64,000 nt of DNA, from positions 124,001 through 188,000 of the forward strand of contig JAQFWX010000030.1 in NCBI GenBank assembly GCA_027605045.1, written 5' to 3'. This document shows positions 21,880 through 34,019 of the stretch, piece by piece. Origin of the DNA: Phallus indusiatus (lineage: Eukaryota > Basidiomycota > Agaricomycetes > Phallales > Phallaceae). Under the pieces are notes generated by a model. It made no database searches. It had not been told where the DNA came from and worked only from the letters and a program-made list of their open reading frames with translations. Numbering within the stretch: position 1 is the first letter of the stretch; the number at the start of each line of letters is the position of its first letter. Made by a program: the position numbers and the translations under genes.

Positions 21880-23850
21880 ATATTTAGGTCTTATTGGGAA
21901 AGAGGAGTATTATCATGGACAACAAACGTAGCGTCCTAATTATGAGTCGGATGTCTCATTTTGCTTGGGGACAATTGCAAACAAATATCGTGTGGAACAA
22001 GTGCGAAATCAGGGCGTTGAACGCCGAATTGACTCTGGGCCTCTATGTCACAGTGTGACGATTGACGAGTCCTATAGTCCCTGATTACTACATAGTATTT
22101 ATGTGAGGCATGTGAAATTTGTTCAAGACCACTCTTTGATATCGCTAGGACCGCTTGGACCATTTCACTGACCTTTGGTCATTCAGAATGCAAAGTACGC
22201 CACGTCGGTTCAGGACCTGCCACAGGTAGGGCCGTGGCAAGGTCATATGTACTACTCGTAAGTCGTTCCTTGAAAACACCATTGACCACATTTTTCTGGG
22301 TCATCATTGGATTTCTGGGCTTTAATGCATCCTGACGTCCTCGAGCCAAACTCTTAATGGTTGGAATAGTAATGCACTATGTAAGACGCTGGTCGAATGT
22401 AAACAGCCGATACGATCCTCCGCTTATTCGACACAATACGGCCAGCTTTTGACCGAGGTCTTAAAATTTGATCCGGGATACTTAGCCGCGACTGAACTTG
22501 GAGGAGAAAATAGCTACCAGCCGGTTCATAGTGAACACATCCGACTCAAATAGCGAGAATTGGCATCAAATTTTGAGCCACCTCGCGTATCATAGAGACA
22601 CCGGAGACCGGTAACAAATGTAAATAAATAGAAAATAAATAAATAAAAATAAAGTAACGTGACTGTTCCCTAAAAAAAGAAAACTCCGCACGTGACTATT
22701 GTTCACTGTGGGCTTGTTTCCCAAACGAATATTGATAAGACAAGCGCTCAAGGAGATCTTATCTCTGCGCTTAGTTACGTTGGTTAGTAGTGACTAAGCT
22801 GATAAGATAACAGAGTATTTGCGCGAACACGAAGTATACGGTTGTTAAGAGACTTGAAATACAGAACTTGAAATACAGATTTGGCGAGTAAGATAATCTT
22901 GAGAACAAACTGAGTTCAATTAATTAACGTTGGTGAAGAGAGAATGCGCGTCGTCAGCTAATGTCAAGGTCCGAGTCTTCGGATGAGTTCGAGAGGTTCG
23001 AGAACGAGTTCGAGATCGATGAGGAACTTGGCTTCAACGTATGTGTTGCGCCCGCTCCGGAAGGTCTGAGTTGTTCCTCGATTTGATTCGGTAACGACAA
23101 GTACTCACGACAATGATGTCCGACCACAATGATAATAACTTCGTCGGCGCAGACGACAAAGTTCGAGATCGAAGAAGAAGTTCGAGACGACTTCGAAGAA
23201 GTCGTCGAGCAAGAATCAGATAAAGAGAATATATTGAAACGAACCAAAGTTCGATTTCAAGACGACTCTAACTATGTATTTTACATGGGTTTATATACAT
23301 ATTCTAGAGTCAGGGTCGAAGACAAAGAAATACAAGTTAGGAAAGTATTTCTTGCTTACATAATCGAACTCATGGAAAACATGAGTTTTCGCTAACTAAA
23401 GATTAAACAAAGGGAAATAATACGACGTCATGAGAACCTCTTATATAAGTCGTTCTAGAATAGATCGTTAGTCTAGACGCTAGTCTAGACTCGATCAGTT
23501 CGAGTGCAGTTCGAGTTCGGTTCGTCGAAGAGGTTCGGTCGTAAGTAGTTCGTCGGAAACGTATCGGAATCGAAGTCATGATTTCGGATCATGACAGCTA
23601 ACAAAATCATACTTCTTGACTTGGGCTCGCCTTCGTTGAAATAGTCGTAGTTGCCAACATTACTTTCCTTATTTTCGGTAATAGTAGTCGTTTTTATACA
23701 ACAGTACGTGTTCAAAATGTACGTCCGTTTACAAAAAAAAACTTATCTCCCCGATTCTAACACTTTATTTTCGCTCAAACGCAATCATTGACACTTTATT
23801 TTCGTTTCAAACCCAATCTCTGAAGCTGCGACTACAACCACAACTGCTAT
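21880..23850. other. Gene-poor stretch with a family 2 relic and a possible LTR relic
   Basis: At 22440-22510 a copy of the family 2 3'-flank block survives with no gene attached. From about 22735 to 23762 the sequence is rich in ttcgag/cgaac motifs, has a TATA-like ttatataag (about 23440), and stops at gattctaaca, a typical LTR end, but I could not find the matching start. Frames here (for example 23129-23395) are Glu/Ser-rich and not convincing. Confidence 0.35.
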
Positions 23851-23857
23851 TCTCGCG

Positions 23858-24286
23858 ATGAAATTTCAATTTTCAACTCGAATTCATAACGTTCCAATTT
23901 TCTTCGCCAACCACATTAGCCACTCGCGTCGTGCTTCGTCGACTGTTCATGGTTATATCACACAATTCTTGCGCGACAACGCCAGCGAGTTGAAGTATAT
24001 TCGTATAGAAGGTTTGCAGATCCAGTAAGTAAAATTAATTTAGCGTAATATTTGTAGGTTCAACTGAAGTTGTAGAAACGATTTTCATGCATCCCCCTCT
24101 GACAAGAAACCACACATGACGCTCAATACCGTTTCACTTGACGCTAATGGACAACTCGTCGGAACGAATACCGTTCATCTCTACGTGGATAACCGCTATG
24201 CTTGGGGACCGCCTTCAAGATTTTTAAGAGGTTGGAATAGAGGGAAAAAAGCATTGCGTCAGGTAGCTTCAAAAGGCTGGAATTAA
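23858..24286 (+). CDS. Small basic protein, two exons, unknown
   Basis: Exon 1 (23858-24024) and exon 2 (24076-24286) are joined across a 51-bp intron (gtaagt...ttgtag) to give 378 nt, 125 residues. The protein has a basic N-terminus (MKFQFSTRIHNVPIFFANHI), a central SPSDKKPHMTLNTVSLD stretch and a basic C-terminus (RGWNRGKKALRQVASKGWN). It is not secreted by eye. I do not recognise the family; the clean frame across a canonical intron is the main support. It lies divergently from the family 2 array and beside the large transposase gene. Confidence 0.55.
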
Positions 24287-24494
24287 ACAACCATTTGCCT
24301 GTACCTTCGTTTGTATTTCTTTTTGCCTTCTTTTTGCTTTGTGATTGAATTTAGATGTATTGATAATATATTTTGAAGAAGTAGCATTTCTGTTTTAGCC
24401 GTAGACTACAATTTTCCGTTTGGGACGCATATATTTTCTCGAAGTGAAGTGGTCAATTACAGATAACTACTAACTATTGACTACTGGAAACAGA

Positions 24495-27400
24495 TTAACG
24501 TTGGGAGTATCCCCGGTACTCGAAGTAATTACCGGATACGTTTTGTTGGTATGCATCAGTGGCTATGTGCCCTGTGCGAGTCGAATTTGCAGGAAGATAG
24601 ATGGGAGTTGGGGCGTGATGTTGAGACGTCTCAACAGGCATACCTTGAAATTCCTCAGGGCTCAGGTAAGGAATCGTATTGTGGAGGTCTGGATCGACGG
24701 GTAACACGTTTTGAGGATAAGGATTGGTGTAAATAGAGTTTTTAGATAGAGAATCGTCCGTATAATATTCATTTGGAACCGGAGGGCAGACTGTGGTTTG
24801 ACTCTGAGGTAGAGCGCTGGTCGGATATTCGTTTCGAAATTGATTATTGTCGTGAGGTAGAACGTTGGTGGAATATTCGTTTGGAAATTGCAAATGATTT
24901 GAGTCAGCGTATCTGTGTTGTGGAGGAACACCGTAATACTGGGACTGGTCATGAATCTGAGGAGTGCCATGTTGAAGCGCAGCATACAGCTGACCGTATG
25001 GCTGTTCGTACTGCAGTTCAGGAGCGTACTGAGATACAGCGTATTGCGATTCGGTGTATGGAGCGTCCTGAGATGCAGCATATTGCGGTTCAGTGCATAG
25101 AGCGTCCTGAGATGCAGCGTATTGCGGTTCAGTGTATGGAGCGTACTGAGATGCAGCGCTTCCACACGGTTGCTGGTATTGTGGTTCAGGTTCATATGAT
25201 GCATTCGAAGCAACTTGGTCATGCTGTGGTTCAGTGGAATTCGGAGCGATTTGGGTATCTTCGGTACTATCTTCGGGTCTGGGAAGAGTGTTTCGCGTAT
25301 CTTCATTATTGGAATCCTGTGCATGCATTTGCATCATTTATCATCCTGTAAGCATGTATGCATACCTTTTTCTCCTTGGGTTTAATTTCCAGAAGCCCGC
25401 GATCATATATTTTTTTCGGCTTCAGTATTTTGGGCAATAAATACGATCCGGAGCACTGGGGAATAAGCAGATTCAGCTGCGACCGTGTTGTTGTCAACTG
25501 CTCGTCGTGTTTGCGAAGCCGTTCTTGAGCTGCTAAAAGGGTTTCTAAAGCCTTAGTTTTTTCATCCTTTTCATCCTCTTCTTCCTTCTTGTCCTGTTTT
25601 CGACGCCGTTTCCGAGATCGCTTAGGTGCCTCAGCAGACTCACAGGCTTCTAAAGCCTCTTTCACGGCTGCAACCTCCAACAAAATGTTTGTTTGAAGCT
25701 TTTGAGCTTTCTCGTGAAGTTTCAGCATTTCTAAGTCCTTATTAAGGACATTTCGTTCTCGAACAGATGCTAAATCGCCATTCAGCTCAACAAACGTAGA
25801 AAGAAAGGATAATAAATTACATTTAACTCGAACGCCTTTTAAAGCACGATAAAAATGAGTTGCCAGTTTATCTCGAGATTGAATACTTTCCGCCGTCGAG
25901 AATTTGATATTCATCATTGCTCTAGAATCGAATTGTAGCCCACGCATGATTCCAGCAAGCATGGTAAGTTTGGTGCCATCACGATTGATATTGCGGTGGG
26001 CCTGTTCGTTTCCGTTAGATGTTGAAGGTGCCGCCTTCCAAACCTCCAACGGAATTTTAGAGGCAGGTCTATAGATGGCAGCTAGGGGAACGCTGTCTGC
26101 CTTTTCTTTGTTTTCCAACCAGTCTGAAACATGTTAAAAAAACTCCACGTTTCAAAAATAAAAATAAAAATTACTTAGAGCTTTTTCGCCACCATTTCGA
26201 ATTGTGGCAAGAACTTTATTGTAGTCCGGTAAGTTGTCAGAGCTTGCAAGGCTCATCATTGCAGCGATTACTTCCGAGTTCACCTGAGAGCGTAGCTTGG
26301 CCACATTTCGGATATAGTGAGTAAAGCAGTATTTGTAGAAGCACATTAAATGCTCCCTTGGCGTAATCTCGTTCATGGGCTTGCCCCATTCTGCAGACAT
26401 CCTAGTCAGGTTTTGCGAGATTTCCCGACAATAAAGACCAAGACCTTTTAAAAATCCCAGATGTCGGTTAAGAAAACATCGAGAACGCTTGCAAACAAAT
26501 AGAAGAACATACCCAAGGCTTGTCCGTCGTGACCGTCAGCAGTTATTGTATCTATGCCACTCCCATGAATGTGGCGAAACCGGATACTCTGTTTTGTATC
26601 TTCTTGGACAATTCTGAACAAGTGTCGAAAAAGAAATAGATGAGCTTCCGCGCTCTGTGAAGTAGTGAAGGCCCTGGCTACCACAACCGCTGTCAAATCA
26701 CACCTCGTAAGTGCAATGACATCGAGTTTAAGAAATAATAAACTTGCAACGCGAAAACTGCGGGAACCATGCTTCAATTTCAAATTCCTGCCATTTATCT
26801 AGTCTTTTGAAAGCGGTATCAATGGTTGGTCGTCGAGTGTCCACGAGTAGCCGACTCATAGCTGGGAACATGCAAATAACAATATAAAACTTGCCGTCCT
26901 TCTTGTTTTCAGATGTTTCAATGCAGCGTACATATTGCTGTTCGTGTGGCAAACTTTGATGCTCTTTCAGAAGGAGTTTGGCGCCTGTACGCATATAGCA
27001 TATATCGAGGTAGAGACCAAGTGATAAATAACATACCTTTTAGTCCTGTACCATCTGGGTACTTTATATAACGTAAATTATTTATTAAACGGGCAGTGTG
27101 ATCGTAATTGATTAATGAGGGATGGAGGTCTCCTAATCCTGGATCTTGAAGTTCCTGCCAGCCTAGAATGTTCCTCAATCCGTGTATAAATGAGTGGTCG
27201 AGAAGGATACGGCGGGGGGTGGCGTCGGCCAGTCGCCATTCCAGATGCTGAAGTAAAGAATTAAAAATTAATTCGATTCCTTCTGGAGTTTTGCTTCGAG
27301 GTGGACGTGCGTGAGTGTGGGGATTACGGAAGACTATCAGAATGTACGGGCACCGAGTGAGGTCGTTAGGTTTGTAGACTTCCATTCGGCATTTACATTG

Positions 27401-28866
27401 AGTTTCAGCCGTAGATTTTATTTTGCCTCGCTGTAGCACCCCTTCAGATCGATGCCATATTGCTTCAAACGAAAAGAAACGACGTAAATACACGCAGCAT
27501 AGAAAATTCATTACATACGACAAAGCTGTTTTTGCTCTCGGGCGGCTGCTGTAACGTTGCAAGGATATAAAGGACCATACCCACGAATCGCCGCTGCAAC
27601 CTCATGACGAGCAATTTCGGTAGTGTTGTTTTGAAATAAAGCTCTGAGATAACCGATGTCGTAGTCATTAAGATTTCGAAGGAACAGGTGAGCACGTCGG
27701 CCTTTGGCGAAATGTTCACATCTGTAGACTAGGGGGTGAGCACGATTTCATATATAGAAAAAGAAAATAGATAAAAAACCTACCGGATGTAATGATGGTT
27801 GAATTTGTCTTTTTGCAATAACAGCTTCCCATCGCAGGTCGATTTTCCCTGATCTTTGTAGGAGCGTACGTCGTTAAGTACGGCAACTGACTCGAGCGTG
27901 GCAGGAATTGCTCCTTGAGGCGTGGCATGGATTCCTTCTTGAGGCGTGGAAGTAATTTGTTCTTGAGGCATGGCAGTAATTTGTTCTTGAGGCGTGGCAG
28001 TAGTTCCTTCCTGGAGCGTGGCAGTAATTTGTTCTTGAGGCGTGGCAGTAATTCCTTCCTGGAGCGTGGCAGTAATTCCTTCCTGGAGCGTGGCAGTAAT
28101 TTCTTCGTCGGGCGTGGCAGTAGTTACTTCGTCGGGCGTGGCAGTAGTTTCTTCGTCTCCACTATCGTTTTCGTCCTCGTCCCCATTAGTGAATTGATTG
28201 AATTGATTGGCATTCTTCGTGAATGAACAGCCGGTTTCTTGGAGTGCGCAAAAAAAACCCAAAGTTTTCATAAAGAGTTCACCGGTAGAGTCCAGAGGAA
28301 TAGTCGGCGAAGTTGAGTGGGTACCGCCAGGATTGAAGGAACAAGATTTGATTGAACGACCTATTTGAAAATGAGTGACGTATGACTCACGAAACTTGAT
28401 TTTACCTACAAGTCAATTTTGTTTGATCGCATTTTACAGGTTTCCCGGTGACTTCGTCAAGTAGAAGAAAGCATTGTACGTCACGATGTATAGATTGTGG
28501 GTCACCGAAAGAGTATTGAATATTATCCTTGGGATTTACAAAATGCTGAGGATCAACTTTGAACCTGTGGCCTATGGCTACGTTCGTATCAGAGCCAGTC
28601 TCAGGGAATTCAAGGATTGCGCCAACGGGGTGATCAACGATTCCGTGGATGTATGATTGTCTAGTGAGGCGATTTTCCTGCCTCTCAATTTGCTCATGTG
28701 TGTATAACGTTGCTTTCTGGGGTGCATAATTAATAAAAAAACGAGACGAAACGTCACTGTTCTGAGATGGAACGTTGTCGCCCAAGATATCTGCTGGTTG
28801 GAGACCTGCACGTTGAAGGATTTCCTGCGCTTGACGGATGGCCTCTCGTTGTTCTGCGGTATGCAT
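24495..28866 (-). CDS. Large DDE transposase-like protein (9 exons, intact, 1307 residues)
   Basis: Exons inferred at 28866-28410, 28360-27784, 27721-27519, 27462-27037, 26984-26751, 26689-26513, 26444-26175, 26123-25366 and 25316-24495 total 3924 nt with no stop. Order of parts: N-terminal region with a Cys cluster (KCDQTKLTC, KSCSFNP, ETGCSF); an 8-residue repeat of ATPQEQIT type; a basic region (RRAHLFLRNLNDYDI); CPYILIVFRNPHTHARPP; then the catalytic core with VDTRRPTIDTAFKRLDKWQEF, ITADGHDGQALG and YCFTHYIRN, giving DT..., ADGH... and CxxHxxxN motifs as in Mutator-like and KDZ-type transposases; a coiled, basic/acidic KR-rich segment; and a Gln/Tyr/Pro-rich tail with EPQYAASQ repeats. 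Superfamily naming is tentative. I found no clear terminal inverted repeats, so it may be domesticated or its ends may be decayed. Confidence 0.72.
27905..28160 (-). repeat. 24-bp coding minisatellite in the transposase gene
   Basis: About ten tandem units of 24 bp (ggcgtggcagtaatttgttc-type on the plus strand) encode an 8-residue period such as ATPQEQIT, ATLQEGIT and ATPDEEIT. All length changes are multiples of the unit, so the frame is kept. Confidence 0.85.
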
Positions 28867-28949
28867 GAGCACTTTAGGACGATGGTATGGTATCACTTCT
28901 CAAGACGATTCAGCCAATTTTTTTTTTTCAAGAGTACGTCCGGCAACGA

Positions 28950-29460
28950 CTCCTATATTCATCAAAGATGCTCGATCGTAGTATGCACAAGTGACGCCTG
29001 AGGCATAAATAAGTGTGTCCTGCAACCAAGGCACGTTCCCACCCCAAATTCCTACTATAATCTCGATATATAAAAGTGGTACGACTTGTTAGCTTGTTAA
29101 ACATGTCCGCCGTCATCAAAGACGAATATTGTCCGAGGCCGACCTTTAAACTCGATCCTACCGGCTTACACGCCTAAATGCATATATCCAGCGTGTTCTG
29201 CCACCAAGGGTCGTTTTCTGGCCAAAACACCGATGCAAATCTGAGATATACATATATTTGATAAAATATAAAGTTTATACCGTCATCAGAACACGGGATA
29301 ATTCAGAGGGAGACCGTTGAACTGGGCCATACCGGCGAACTGACTTGATGCATACATGTGGCGGTTGTGGTGAAACTGATCGTTTCCTCCCCAACTTTTT
29401 TTGAAAAATCTCGATCTATAGAACGGTCAGGGTCGACGTCTACAAATATAGATGAATTGC
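28950..29460 (-). repeat. Diverged tandem repeat spaced about 172 bp (decayed exon-like units)
   Basis: Three related units lie with anchor strings at about 28998 (gaggcataaataag), 29171 (ctaaatgcatatatcc) and 29342 (cttgatgcatacatg); a partial fourth lies near 29460. On the minus strand the units read WGGNVPWLQDTLIYAS, WPENDPWWQNTLDICI and WGGNDQFHHNRHMYAS, each preceded by an intron-like pyrimidine tract, so they look like repeated small exons; unit 2 has a stop. Not a recognised family. Confidence 0.5.
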
Positions 29461-29738
29461 CCCAAAACTTTTTGCCCAATTGATTTTTTTGCTCCGGTGC
29501 AGCGTTGGTCTCTCGCTAAGTCTCTAAAGCGCAGTAATCGCCAACCGTTTGGTATGAACCCTTAAAAATTGACTTTCAGGATCGATTGTTTATGCAATGG
29601 AATGAAAGGAAAGACGTACGATTCGCTTCGTACTGATATCGGAAACCGGACCGCTATGTGCATGAAGACAATATATAAGTAAGAGGGAACTTGAGCTGAG
29701 GCTAAAGACAACATACTTTTTTTTTCCGTTTTTTTCCG

Positions 29739-31337
29739 ATGTCAAACTTTATCCCTCGTCAGAAATTCTCCTCTTATCGCTCTCTTTCATCTTCGACGCA
29801 GCCTTCTCTCAGATCTGTTGGTCGATGGGGAGAAACTCTGTCTCCAGATGATATTGCTGCTGCTGCCGCCGCTGAAGCTAAGCGTTCGCTATTCCAGTCC
29901 GCCTGGGATTTGCAGAGATCCTCCCCTAATCTGGTCTTTTTCGACCGTATTTTAGGTGAAGTGATCGAGTTTCCCTAGTAAGTCACTGTTCAAACTCTCG
30001 AGATGAATCTCACATACTTTGCAGTCCCGAGTACTCGAACGCGCGCATCCTTCCCAGCGGATTCAAGCGATATTTTGATAAGAAACGACTTCGTTTCGAA
30101 TGCTTTTGCGGTATGAAAGGTGGCCCCCCAAAATTGGTTGACGTTCAGAAAGGTAATCTTGATCATTTCTTACGCTGCGATGACTGCGAATTGTACGGTG
30201 AGTGTTTGGATATTTTGACGCATTTCAGGCGTACCTACAATTATAACCTAATTTCTTCAGTGTGTTTGGAGACTGTGTACGTCACCAATAACTCCACGGC
30301 AAGCTATTATGGAGGAGATCCTGATGGAGGTAAGATGATATTCAAATTTTCTTTTGGCGACATAGTTCACTGATTTATGACTTAGAAATCCTGCCGGTAA
30401 CCCGGTCTTCTCAAAGACCTGCAATACCAGCACTGTTAGGGCTACTCAGCTCACACTAGAGGGAGGGGATCCTAAGTATCATATTGGACGATAACTATAC
30501 TACTCACCTAGAGGGAGGGGATCCTAAGAGAACAAGCTTAGGGACCCTCACTCTAGGTACAGCTACTATATACATAAAACGACGACGCGGCGTGCGGCCC
30601 TGACACAGCTAAGTGCCAGGCGCCCAAGCCGAACCTAAGCGACGTGATGTCACGGGCATCACGCCGGGTACGAGCGCGCGACGCGCGCGAGTAGAGAAGG
30701 TGAAATAGAGACAGAACGAGGAAACGGAAAGTGAAAGTAAAATACGGAAATGATAAATAAAATAGAAACGAAATGATGCCGATAATAATAAATAGGAAAA
30801 TGAGAGACGGCGGCAGCGTACCCTGACAAGCACGCCATTTCCGACGTTCTTATCGCAGATTCTCTGCTCCCCGTATGTTTCATCCGTTTAAAGTATTTTT
30901 AATGATATTAACTGTTGAATTATATAGCATACATCGGACGTCGTAATCGAGGCAGTACTACCATCGGCATTGGCCGAAGCTCAACCTCCGTCGAGGAATG
31001 GAATCTTCTAGGCGACTTGAACAGTTTTAGGTCCTACGGCAAAGGCAAAGCAAAGATAAAACAAGAAAACTCACCCCCAGTTCTTCCACTGCTCAACGCC
31101 TCTCAGATCGTTGAAAACAAACCTGAATTCAAGGTAAAGCGGGAAGACTCTCCAGAAACTGAGACTTACTACAGGCTCTCTTCCCCTACCGTTGGTTCTT
31201 CTGCTGGTCCCTCCACCGCCGGCAGTCATCTCCAAAGCTCCAAACCAGACGTTTTTCAGTTTTGTCGTTTCTGCGACCTAGGAATGGACGCGTTGGACTT
31301 GCTTGAGCATGAGAGGGAGTGTGCGTTGACGTGGTAA
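29739..31337 (+). pseudogene. Cys-rich unknown gene with a solo LTR in exon 4
   Basis: Exons at 29739-29977, 30025-30197, 30261-30329, 30386-30872 and 30928-31337. Exon 4 contains a 395-bp solo LTR. Without the LTR and one 5-bp target copy, the exons total 978 nt, an unbroken 325-codon frame; with it, the 400 extra bases shift the frame. The product has FECFCGMKGG and LRCDDCELY, a probable Cys4 zinc site, and near the C-terminus FCRFCDLGMDALDLLEHEREC, a C2HC-like finger. Between them is a Ser/Pro/Lys-rich segment (KIKQENSPPV, KVKREDSPET). This suggests a nuclear, DNA- or protein-binding role, unproven. The allele in this window is probably null unless the LTR is removed from the transcript. 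Confidence 0.7.
30434..30828 (-). mobile_element. Solo Ty3/Gypsy LTR with AGCAC target duplication
   Basis: It starts TGTTAGGGCTACTCAG and ends CGTACCCTGACA, with AGCAC at 30429-30433 and again at 30829-30833. It is related to the LTRs at 61.05 and 61.88 kb: same ends and the same doubled ctagagg...cctaag motif. Relative to the gag-pol element at the right edge it lies in reverse orientation. Confidence 0.9.
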
Positions 31338-31339
31338 AA

Positions 31340-31838
31340 GTCATCGAGTGAAAAAGAACAGCGCCCTCGCGTATTCCCAATACAATTTTAATTACCGTTC
31401 GTTTGCGCATGTCCTCCTCTTTTATATTTACATTCTTTCACATTCTTCTGAACCAGAGTTTTCCTTGTCTATTCAAAATTGCTCATTTTACTTCAACTAT
31501 ATTCGCAGTCCTTTTCTACTTTACTACTTGAACACAATCTATATATAAAATTATCTTATCTTAGTCTTTATTTTGACGTATCTTATCTGTCTTTATCTTG
31601 ACGCGTGCGGGAAATCCGGGGAACGCCGGCATACTCAGTTAGTCATGAAATCTATTTTTATTTATTGTATTTACAGTGACCGGGTAACCCCGAAGGTCAC
31701 AGGGGTCTCTAGCTCCAATCAGGGTCATCAATCAAAAGATGACCCTCCCTGACTCGTCCGGTGTACGGAGTCGGATGTGTTCACTGTTCACCGCTACCAG
31801 CGCAGATCCAACTCGATCGAGCGTCGGGGAGTTTTGTG
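31340..31838. other. Gene-free stretch; replacement upstream of copy D
   Basis: AT-rich sequence then a GC-richer part (gtgaccgggtaacc, ggggtctctagctcc). Copy D matches copy E only from caatagg at about 31839 onward, so a rearrangement breakpoint lies here and the TATA region seen in the other copies is absent. Confidence 0.5.
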
Positions 31839-31885
31839 ACAATAGGTGACATTTAAAGTCCTTTCAACCATCTACATTACCAACG

Positions 31886-33918
31886 ATGAGGTATCCTTCA
31901 GGTCTTCGGCTACCCTCATTACTACTTTCTTTTCTTTCCATAACTTTTGCTATCACTGCAGAGCCCTCAAACGCAGACACTTGCACGTTACACGCATGGG
32001 TTCGTGCACCGGATTTGGTGCCAGGAGAAATCATTCCCGGTCAAGTCAAAGTGCTAACCTATGGACCTTGCGATCACATCTCCGAGTACTCGCTCATTTT
32101 GCGCTTCAAAGAAAGAATCTGGGTTAAAATTCCGTATGTAAATATTCTATGAAATTTCACCGTTTACCATGCGTATGATCTTGTTTGTTTTTTCTTCTGC
32201 AATAGGAAACCAGGGGTTATATTTCCTGAAAAGCCTCAATTAGCGTTTAATCCCGTATATGACGATTTGGATAGTGACGACGATTCATTCGATGATTGGG
32301 CGACAAACCGAAACAGTGTGTTGAGAGTAGATCCCGACCCAGGCTTTGGATTATTTGGATTTCCACAGGATCCTTCGTGGAAAAAATATGTCAAGAAAAT
32401 GAAGGATTCAACCTTGTGGGAAATCGCTGAAGAAGAGCGGGTAGCTTTCGAGACTAGATATAGATTGTCCGATGGTAAATTTTAGAGAAAGCAGTTCTTA
32501 TTCTTTCGCGCTGATTATCTTAGGTCTCACTTCACAGTCTAAACCTCGATCCGCGGTACACGATTTCGCTCTGCTCGTTCCGACTACTAACTATCCACAC
32601 TCTATTGACCAAACTATGGTTCCCTTTAATGAGGTACGAACACTTCCTAGTTTTCGAAACGAAAAGAGACCTGATGCCAAAAAATCAAGGAATCCCAACC
32701 AGAAAGAGGACATGAACATATTTATTTCTATACGGTTGAGGTCAAATTTGACAATGGCACAACCATCGAGCTTCCAGCTGGCTACACATCGTTCAATCCG
32801 GTCGGCTCAAACTTCAATCTGGCTGGGGATTCGGACAATGATGCATCGGAAACTGTGTCAATCACGGCTAACTTTACCCAAATGTCTCTGACGAATTCGG
32901 GCAAAGTTGAGCATACTCCCTTGAATATCTCTTCTGATATTGAGGTAGAAATACCCCACTCTCGTCAGCTGGAACAAGGTCGGAAGCTTTCCTTTCCATA
33001 TGTGCATAAGCCTTTTTATCTACCTCCCGCGATTTCCCAGGCTCAGTGCTCAGTCTCACCTTCACCTCAAATGGAAAACTCAAAGGGGTTCCTGACGCTG
33101 ACCAAGAAAATCATACTCTTATTCTTACATCGCCTTCGGTCATCATACACGTCGAGAGCCAACATCGTCGTATAGACACTTTTTTTCCGGAGCTGGGTGT
33201 TCCAGCTGAAATCCGGTCGACTACATTATTAAGGTGTCACCACTTTCCCACTTCCGACGATGCTGAACACTCAACGTTGTGCGGTAACCGACCAACGTTT
33301 AGTCAAATTCAATTACCGGATTAGAAAAGGACTACTTCGGTACCTCTTGAGGTACCTAAAATAGTTCTACCCTCCTTCGACATGTATTATCAGTCGATTA
33401 AAGCTAAAATCCTTGTCACACTGAACCTCAAATATGTTCAAGTCGGAGATTCTCTCGGGCTGGCATCCGGCGATAATGACGAATTTTATTCTTGGACCCC
33501 GTTCAAGCCTTTACAAGACCAAAATATCCAAAAGTACTCTCAGACTCTCACAGCGGAAATTCCGGTCACCATTCATTCTCGTACACGAAAACCGGATTTC
33601 GAGGCAACTCACTATTTATCTCCGGACGCTCGTCAGCCTGTTTTCGTCGACCCATGCACGGCCGATAAATTGTCAAGATTACCCGTGGAAAAGCGTGATT
33701 TGATGGCCCCTCTGAGTGAGCCTGTTATTAAAAGGCAGGCTGGCGAGGTCGTTCGAGTTCGGTATTTTTACAATGATCGCTTTCTCTTTCATTATGTAGG
33801 GAATACGTGGCAGAGGAAAGTCCTAGATGATGGGGTGAAAGTTAATTTGAGCGAAAATAGCCAATGTCGCTCAAATTCCTCTATGTATGACCACGCTCAG
33901 ACAGCCTTTATAATCTAA
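31886..33918 (+). pseudogene. Arrestin-like copy D, nonsense codon in exon 5
   Basis: Exons at 31886-32133, 32206-32474, 32524-32633, 32690-32978 and 33041-33918 total 1794 nt, a multiple of three, with all splice sites kept. The only defect in the frame is TAG at 33322-33324, where copies A, B, C and E have a Trp codon (KPDW or QWDW). The product would stop about 200 residues short, losing the second lobe and the conserved C-terminus. The TATA box found in A, B, C and E is also missing because the upstream sequence changes at about 31839. Signal peptide (MRYPSGLRLPSLLLSFLSI) and sequons remain. It is closest to copy E. Confidence 0.85.
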
Positions 33919-34019
33919 TAATTATGTACATATGTCATTTATAATTCTGAAAATATCGATTTATTTTTGGAAAACCTACTATAAACTCTTGGAAACAGTT
34001 TAGCTGAGCTACCGAAATA

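Noticed and set aside
24773..25351. Plus-strand 192-residue Glu/Arg-rich protein
   Set aside because: Shadow of the Gln/Tyr/Pro repeats in the tail of the transposase gene.
27915..28226. Plus-strand protein with RRGSNLFL repeats, or a CRISPR-like array
   Set aside because: It is the complement of the 24-bp coding minisatellite; there are no spacers and the genome is eukaryotic.
29104..29178. 24-codon mini-gene as a mating pheromone precursor
   Set aside because: Its end is not a CAAX box and the sequence is part of the diverged 172-bp repeat.
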